Source of the DNA: Candidatus Pseudobacter hemicellulosilyticus | GTDB taxonomy: Bacteria > Bacteroidota > Bacteroidia > Chitinophagales > Chitinophagaceae | Length of the DNA stretch: 64,000 nt | Direction: 5' to 3' | Assembly (NCBI GenBank): GCA_029202545.1 | Contig: CP119311.1 | Location: 1,116,001 to 1,180,000, forward strand | Made by a program: the position numbers and the translations under genes | In this document: positions 59,894 to 64,000 of the stretch, piece by piece | Position numbering within the stretch: position 1 is the first letter of the stretch | Layout of the letters: each line of letters starts with the position of its first letter | The notes under the pieces: model-generated | What the model was told of the DNA's origin: nothing | Seen by the model: the letters and a program-made list of their open reading frames with translations, nothing else | The model's database searches: none

Positions 59894-60244
59894 TTAGGCA
59901 TCTTTGGCAGACTGTTCCTCATTGTAGAGGATGGAAGTGACAATAGATAGCAGCAGGCCAAATAACAACGCCCACCAGAACCCGTCTACCGTAAACCCGT
60001 TCACCACCTTGGCCGCCAATAGTATCATGCCTGCATTGATGACCAGCAGGAACAGACCGAAAGTGACCAGGGTAATGGGTAAAGTAAGAAATACCAGTAT
60101 GGGTTTCACAATGGCATTGAGGACGGCCAGTACAATGGCCAGCAGGATGGCGGTCCAGAATGTATCAATGTGAACACCGCTTAACAGGTACGAGAGGCCG
60201 AAAGCGATGATAGAAGTGACAATGATGCGCATGACAAATCTCAT
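59894..60244 (-). CDS. Phage holin 4-2 / YvlD family membrane protein
   Basis: A 116-residue inner-membrane protein with four hydrophobic helices: residues 5-22, 29-50, 55-80 and 88-108. It matches the YvlD family (named phage holin 4-2 in domain databases), seen in NAIVKPILVFLTLPITLVTFGLFLLVINAGM. Despite the name it is a common chromosomal gene, not a sign of a prophage; in Bacillus a relative is involved in envelope stress. Its stop lies 10 nt before the E1 start, so the two may be cotranscribed. Confidence 0.9.
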   Translation of the reverse strand: MRFVMRIIVTSIIAFGLSYLLSGVHIDTFWTAILLAIVLAVLNAIVKPILVFLTLPITLVTFGLFLLVINAGMILLAAKVVNGFTVDGFWWALLFGLLLSIVTSILYNEEQSAKDA

Positions 60245-60316
60245 AACTGCATTTTTTAGATCGTAGCAGTAAGTTAAGACTTATTCCGCGTTTGAAACAT
60301 CAATTTATAGGGCGGG

Positions 60317-61606
60317 TTACACCACTACCAGCTCGTAGAAATCGTCGGGTTGCAGGTACCTGTTGGCCAGTTCCCGCAATTCAGCTGCTTTGATATGCCG
60401 GATAACGTCCAGGCTATTGTAGAAATACTGTTCATCCAGCCCGTTCAGCAGCAGGTTTTTCCAGCGGCCGATCACCTGGAAGGGGCCGTCAAGATCCCCC
60501 AGTACAGAGCCAATGATAAAGTTCCGGGTCATCATCAGTTCTTCCTCGTCCACTTCCTCATCCCGCAGCAGGGCCATTTCCTTGTAGATCTCAGCCACCG
60601 TGGCTTCGCTCACATCCCGTCCGGCTTCGGTGCTGATCATCCAGCCGCTCTCATGTACATAATTGAGCAGGTAACTATAAATACCATAGGTATAGCCTTT
60701 ATCTTCCCGGATATTGCCCATCAGCCTGGAACCAAAGAAACCGCCGAACACATTGTTCAGCACCTGCGCTTTCTGGAAGTCAGGATGATGACGGTTGGGG
60801 AAGGGTCGGGCAATGCGGATGGCAGCCTGTACGCCGTCGGGATCATTGATGATCCGCTGTTTTTTCTCCAGGGCCGGCTCAACCAGGTAGGAAATATTTT
60901 CTGGGGCGAACCTATGGTTGCGCAGCGGCAGGTTACCGAAGTACTTTTCCAGCTCGCTCACGAGGTCATTGGGCAGCTTACCCGCCACAAAGATCACACA
61001 GCGGCCGTTGCGGTAATGCGCATCATAGAAGGCCAGGAGGTCTTCCCGCTGCAAAGCGGTATAATCTTCGGCATTATTGTATTTGCCGTAAGGGTGTTTT
61101 TCGCCGTACAGGTAAGCATCAATCAGCCGGCCGGCCACAAACTCGCTCTTTTGTAAGTTTACCTTCAGCCTTTGCTGGGAGTTCTGCTGGTATATGGACA
61201 GCTCTTCTTCCGGGAACACGGCGTCGGTGAGCAGCTCGGCTACCACAGGCAGCAGGGCATGCACATGTTTGTTGAGGCAGTGCAGGTTCAGCTCGGAGGT
61301 TTCACTGTAACAGGCGCGGTTGAGATAGGCGCCATAATATTCAAAATGTTCATTGATGGCAAAGGCGTTCCTGCCGCTGGTGCCGTTCTTCAGCAGGTAA
61401 TTGGTGGCGGGGGCTACGGCTTTTTTGGGCTCGTACCAGGTACCGCCATAAAATACCCAGTTCACCATCAGGGTATCTTCACTGCCCATGTTGAGGGCAT
61501 AGACCTCTACCCCGTTGGACAGGGTATGCTTTTCACAGGCTGGTAAAACGATCTCAAAATCTATAGCATCTTTTATCGGGGGAGCAACTGTTCTGTTTAG
61601 CTTCAT
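60317..61606 (-). CDS. M16 family peptidase, catalytically inactive partner
   Basis: A 429-residue member of the M16 (pitrilysin) metallopeptidase family without the zinc motif. Where HxxEH should be, the sequence reads ATNYLLKNGTSGRN (about residues 65-78). The rest of the fold is kept: LYGEKHPYGKYN, NGRCVIFVAGKLPN and the C-terminal domain with RIARPFPNRHHPDFQKAQVLNNVFGGFFGSRLMGNIREDKGYTYG. In two-gene M16 systems an active and an inactive subunit form a heterodimer. This gene starts 18 nt after the active paralogue, so they are surely a pair. Confidence 0.93.
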   Translation of the reverse strand: MKLNRTVAPPIKDAIDFEIVLPACEKHTLSNGVEVYALNMGSEDTLMVNWVFYGGTWYEPKKAVAPATNYLLKNGTSGRNAFAINEHFEYYGAYLNRACYSETSELNLHCLNKHVHALLPVVAELLTDAVFPEEELSIYQQNSQQRLKVNLQKSEFVAGRLIDAYLYGEKHPYGKYNNAEDYTALQREDLLAFYDAHYRNGRCVIFVAGKLPNDLVSELEKYFGNLPLRNHRFAPENISYLVEPALEKKQRIINDPDGVQAAIRIARPFPNRHHPDFQKAQVLNNVFGGFFGSRLMGNIREDKGYTYGIYSYLLNYVHESGWMISTEAGRDVSEATVAEIYKEMALLRDEEVDEEELMMTRNFIIGSVLGDLDGPFQVIGRWKNLLLNGLDEQYFYNSLDVIRHIKAAELRELANRYLQPDDFYELVVV

Positions 61607-61624
61607 CTGGATTGGGCGGCATTT

Positions 61625-62863
61625 TTAATTTTCACTGTAATAACAAAGCGTATTGCTGTTGTTCACATCAAACAGCTTCCGGCTGTGCTCCAGCACATCT
61701 TCCGCGGTAACGGAAAAATATTTCTCCCGGTCGCGGTTGAAGAGGGAAGCATCACCCAGCAATTCATAGAAGGCCAGGTTATTGGCCCTGGTCATGACGC
61801 TCATGTCCTCAAAGGCGATGGCAGACTCTGTTTTATTCTTGATCTTGGTAAGTTCTTTTTCGGTGATGCCTCCGGCCTTAAGCTTTTCCAGCTCTTCCTC
61901 GATGGCTTTTTCAGCATCTTCCATTGTCACGCCTTTCACCAGCTTGCCTTCAATGGTGAGCAGGCCCTGGTCTACGGTGCCAAAATGATAGCAGTCGATA
62001 TTGCTGAACAGCTTTTTTTCTTTAACCAGGCTTTGGTACAGGCGGGAAGAGCCGCCGCCACCCAGCACCTCGGTGATGAGGTCGGCTACATAGTAGCCAT
62101 GGCTGAGCCGGTTGCTCATATGCCAGCATTTGTAAATGGCGTCCAGCGGTACGGCCGCCCGCACTTCCAGCCGGCGTGCTGCGGTCTGCACCGGTTCTGT
62201 GCTGAGCTGACGGGTATATTTTTCGCCGGGCGGGATATCCCCGAACCATTTTTCGGCCAGGGCCCGCACCTCTTCTGTCTTCACATGACCGCCCACCACC
62301 AGGATGGCGTTCATGGGACAATAGTGTTTGGCAAAAAAGGCTTTTACATCCTGCAGGCTGGCGTCTTCAATATGCGCCAGCTCCTTACCGATGGTCATCC
62401 AGCGATAGGGATGCACGGTATAGGCCATCTCCCGCATTTTGAACCAGACATCGCCATAGGGCTTGTTGATATAATGTTCCTTGAACTCTTCACTCACCAC
62501 TTTGCGCTGCACTTCCAGGCTTTTCTTGCTGAAAGCCAGGGACAGCATCCGGTCGCTTTCCAGCCAGAAAGCTGTTTCCAGGTTTTCGGCAGGCAGCTGG
62601 ATATGGTAATTGGTCACATCATTGGTGGTATAGGCATTGTTCTCACCACCGGCCATCTGGAGGGGTGTTTCAAAATCCTCGATATGCACGGAGCCACCAA
62701 ACATCAGGTGTTCAAATAAATGGGCAAAGCCTGTCCGGGAAGGATCCTCGTCCTTGGCCCCCACATCATACATCACATTGACCACGGCCATCGGGGTGGC
62801 GTGATCCTCATGTACCAGCACACGGAGACCGTTGCCAAGCGTAAATTTTTCGTAGTTGATCAT
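61625..62863 (-). CDS. M16 family zinc metallopeptidase, catalytic subunit
   Basis: A 412-residue pitrilysin-family peptidase that cleaves peptides inside a clam-shell chamber. The inverted zinc motif HLFEH is intact (about residues 49-53 in GFAHLFEHLMFGGS), with the distal glutamate about 75 residues on (EFKEHYINKPYG). The arginine/tyrosine pair in the partner domain is in its inactive mate next door. No signal peptide is visible on either, so the pair would be cytosolic unless the start is further out. The ATG at 62863 is preferred to a TTG 27 bases upstream. Confidence 0.93.
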   Translation of the reverse strand: MINYEKFTLGNGLRVLVHEDHATPMAVVNVMYDVGAKDEDPSRTGFAHLFEHLMFGGSVHIEDFETPLQMAGGENNAYTTNDVTNYHIQLPAENLETAFWLESDRMLSLAFSKKSLEVQRKVVSEEFKEHYINKPYGDVWFKMREMAYTVHPYRWMTIGKELAHIEDASLQDVKAFFAKHYCPMNAILVVGGHVKTEEVRALAEKWFGDIPPGEKYTRQLSTEPVQTAARRLEVRAAVPLDAIYKCWHMSNRLSHGYYVADLITEVLGGGGSSRLYQSLVKEKKLFSNIDCYHFGTVDQGLLTIEGKLVKGVTMEDAEKAIEEELEKLKAGGITEKELTKIKNKTESAIAFEDMSVMTRANNLAFYELLGDASLFNRDREKYFSVTAEDVLEHSRKLFDVNNSNTLCYYSEN

Positions 62864-62932
62864 CAGTTCGTCAATTTGAGCGGACAGCAAATTAACGACA
62901 AGTTGGGCTATTTGGTTGAAATGGGGGCAAAA

Positions 62933-64000
62933 TTACCGGCCGGTGAGTACATTCAGGACCTTTATTGTCAAAACTACCGGGCCCTGCTCCCGCAAGACCA
63001 GCACTTTAAGCTTTTCGCCGGGGGTCTGCAGCAGGTTCTTATAAGCCTGGATATTCTTGCTGAAATTATTCCCCACGGACAGGATCACATCCCCTTCCCT
63101 GAATCCCGCTTTCTCCGCCGGCGAACCGGGCATGATATCCACTACCTGGATCTCGCCTTCCACCAGGTACATGCCCAGGCCGGTATAGGAATAATCGAAA
63201 ATATCCTTGAAATGGGTGTTGGGCGTCATATAAATATCGCGGCGCTCATAATTAATGATGAGGTTGAAGCGCCGGAGCAGGTCGTTCCCGATCAGCCCCC
63301 CCAGGTAGGGGTAGGAGGTTACATTGTATTCATCCTCGAAGATATAGGTAGGCACATTGCGGAACTTATAGGGTCCCAGCCGTACCTGCTTTATTACGCC
63401 CTGCTTCATGGCCGCTTTACCGCCCAGCCCTTCAGCCTGGGTGCTGTACCATTTACGCCGGGGCCTCAGGGCCGAGCTGTCCGCCACAAAATCAGTGGAC
63501 AGCAGCAGGCACATACCGGCGCCGGTATCAAAATAATAACGGGACAGCAGCTCCCGCTCATCGCGGATCTCCACCTGGAAAATAGGAATATTCACCAGCA
63601 AAGGTTTCAGCAGGAAGCCGCCCTTGGGGTATTTGATAGTACCCCTGGTGGCCACATAGATGCGCATGCTGTCATAATTGATGCGCACAATATACCTGGA
63701 CAGAAAGCTGAAGCCAATGATGCCGTCTATCTTTTCACCATAGGCGCTGGTCAGCACTTCATAATCGTTGATATGGAAATTGAGACTGTCCACGCTCAGG
63801 CCGGGCAGGTGCAGCGTATGGCCATACGCAAACCGTACGCGCCGGATGCCGGCGATACCGCGGATGGTGCGATCGCTCAGGGCGGTGGTCAGCTTGAGCC
63901 GCTCGGTAGTCATGGAGTCCAGGGAAATACCCCCGCTGCCGGTATCCAGGATAAAATTGAGTGTATCGGGGAAAGCGGAGACCTTTGCTTTCAGGATAAT
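62933..64000 (-). CDS. Aspartyl protease family protein with PDZ domain (5' partial)
   Basis: The frame is open to the right edge, so the N-terminus lies beyond the window. Two retropepsin-like domains are visible, each with a catalytic-type aspartate: DTGSGG about 10 residues before the ATG at 63913, and DTGAGM further on. A C-terminal PDZ domain follows (LGMYLVEGEIQVVDIMPGSPAEKAGFREGDVILSVGNNFSKN). This is a common Bacteroidota layout, exported and of unknown substrate. The stop is 69 nt ahead of the M16 pair, so the three peptidase genes are clustered and may be cotranscribed. Confidence 0.9.
   Translation of the reverse strand: MILKAKVSAFPDTLNFILDTGSGGISLDSMTTERLKLTTALSDRTIRGIAGIRRVRFAYGHTLHLPGLSVDSLNFHINDYEVLTSAYGEKIDGIIGFSFLSRYIVRINYDSMRIYVATRGTIKYPKGGFLLKPLLVNIPIFQVEIRDERELLSRYYFDTGAGMCLLLSTDFVADSSALRPRRKWYSTQAEGLGGKAAMKQGVIKQVRLGPYKFRNVPTYIFEDEYNVTSYPYLGGLIGNDLLRRFNLIINYERRDIYMTPNTHFKDIFDYSYTGLGMYLVEGEIQVVDIMPGSPAEKAGFREGDVILSVGNNFSKNIQAYKNLLQTPGEKLKVLVLREQGPVVLTIKVLNVLTGR

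Noticed and set aside
59894..60244. Prophage holin
   Set aside because: It is the YvlD-type chromosomal membrane family; no other phage gene is nearby.
1..64000. CRISPR array, rRNA operon or integrated plasmid
   Set aside because: No regularly spaced repeats, no rRNA segments and no replication or conjugation genes were seen in the window.

Overview
The window is chromosomal DNA of a Bacteroidota bacterium, most likely a member of the Chitinophagaceae. The grounds are a SusC/SusD pair with FecI/FecR-type regulators, an Alternative Complex III (ACIII) respiratory locus in place of cytochrome bc1, promoters of the Bacteroidota type (TTG, about 20 nt, TAnnTTTG), and families typical of the phylum (DUF5522, DUF3341, DUF420, YvlD/holin-like, DUF4263). 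No rRNA, CRISPR array or prophage is visible. Both edges cut a gene: an S9 peptidase on the left and an aspartyl protease/PDZ protein on the right.

Left part (1-16.5 kb), mostly housekeeping: S9 prolyl oligopeptidase, a TetA-like MFS pump, a small RRM RNA-binding protein, then a complete oxidative pentose-phosphate operon (gnd-zwf-pgl). Next come a Tat-type Dabb protein, a marR-acyl-CoA dehydrogenase operon with a visible promoter/operator, an SGNH hydrolase, an alpha/beta hydrolase, a glycosyltransferase coupled to an orphan OppC-type permease, a small lipoprotein and an Lrp/AsnC regulator. Beside the Lrp gene lies a 172-nt RNA gene with a full tRNA core and a 98-nt variable region. It is the strangest object in the window.

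16.8-37.2 kb: trmB, a DUF5522 gene and an alkyltransferase-like gene overlap head to tail. Two genes of unknown function follow. The rest is one long minus-strand respiratory block: ActABCDEF, cytochrome c oxidase II and I, heme O synthase, two subunit III-type proteins and subunit IV, ended by a strong terminator, then SCO, DUF420 and a small membrane protein. Together these move electrons from quinol through ACIII to an aa3-type oxidase and supply its heme and copper.

37.2-44.2 kb: a DUF6787-PurN fusion, two poorly known genes, an intact IS3-family element sitting at the centre of a terminator-like hairpin, an AT-rich tract and a Shedu-like (DUF4263) nuclease gene. This small stretch looks like an accessory/defence spot. 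A GNAT acetyltransferase and a DUF1624 membrane protein follow.

44.2-64 kb: a SusC/SusD locus with its own ECF sigma and FecR anti-sigma factor and a nucleotide pyrophosphatase/phosphodiesterase as effector, suggesting scavenging of a phosphodiester compound. Beyond it lie a 1935-residue alpha-2-macroglobulin with a carboxypeptidase-like plus TonB-plug module inserted in it, a fused E1 alpha/beta 2-oxoacid dehydrogenase, a holin-like membrane protein, an inactive/active pair of M16 peptidases and the aspartyl protease.
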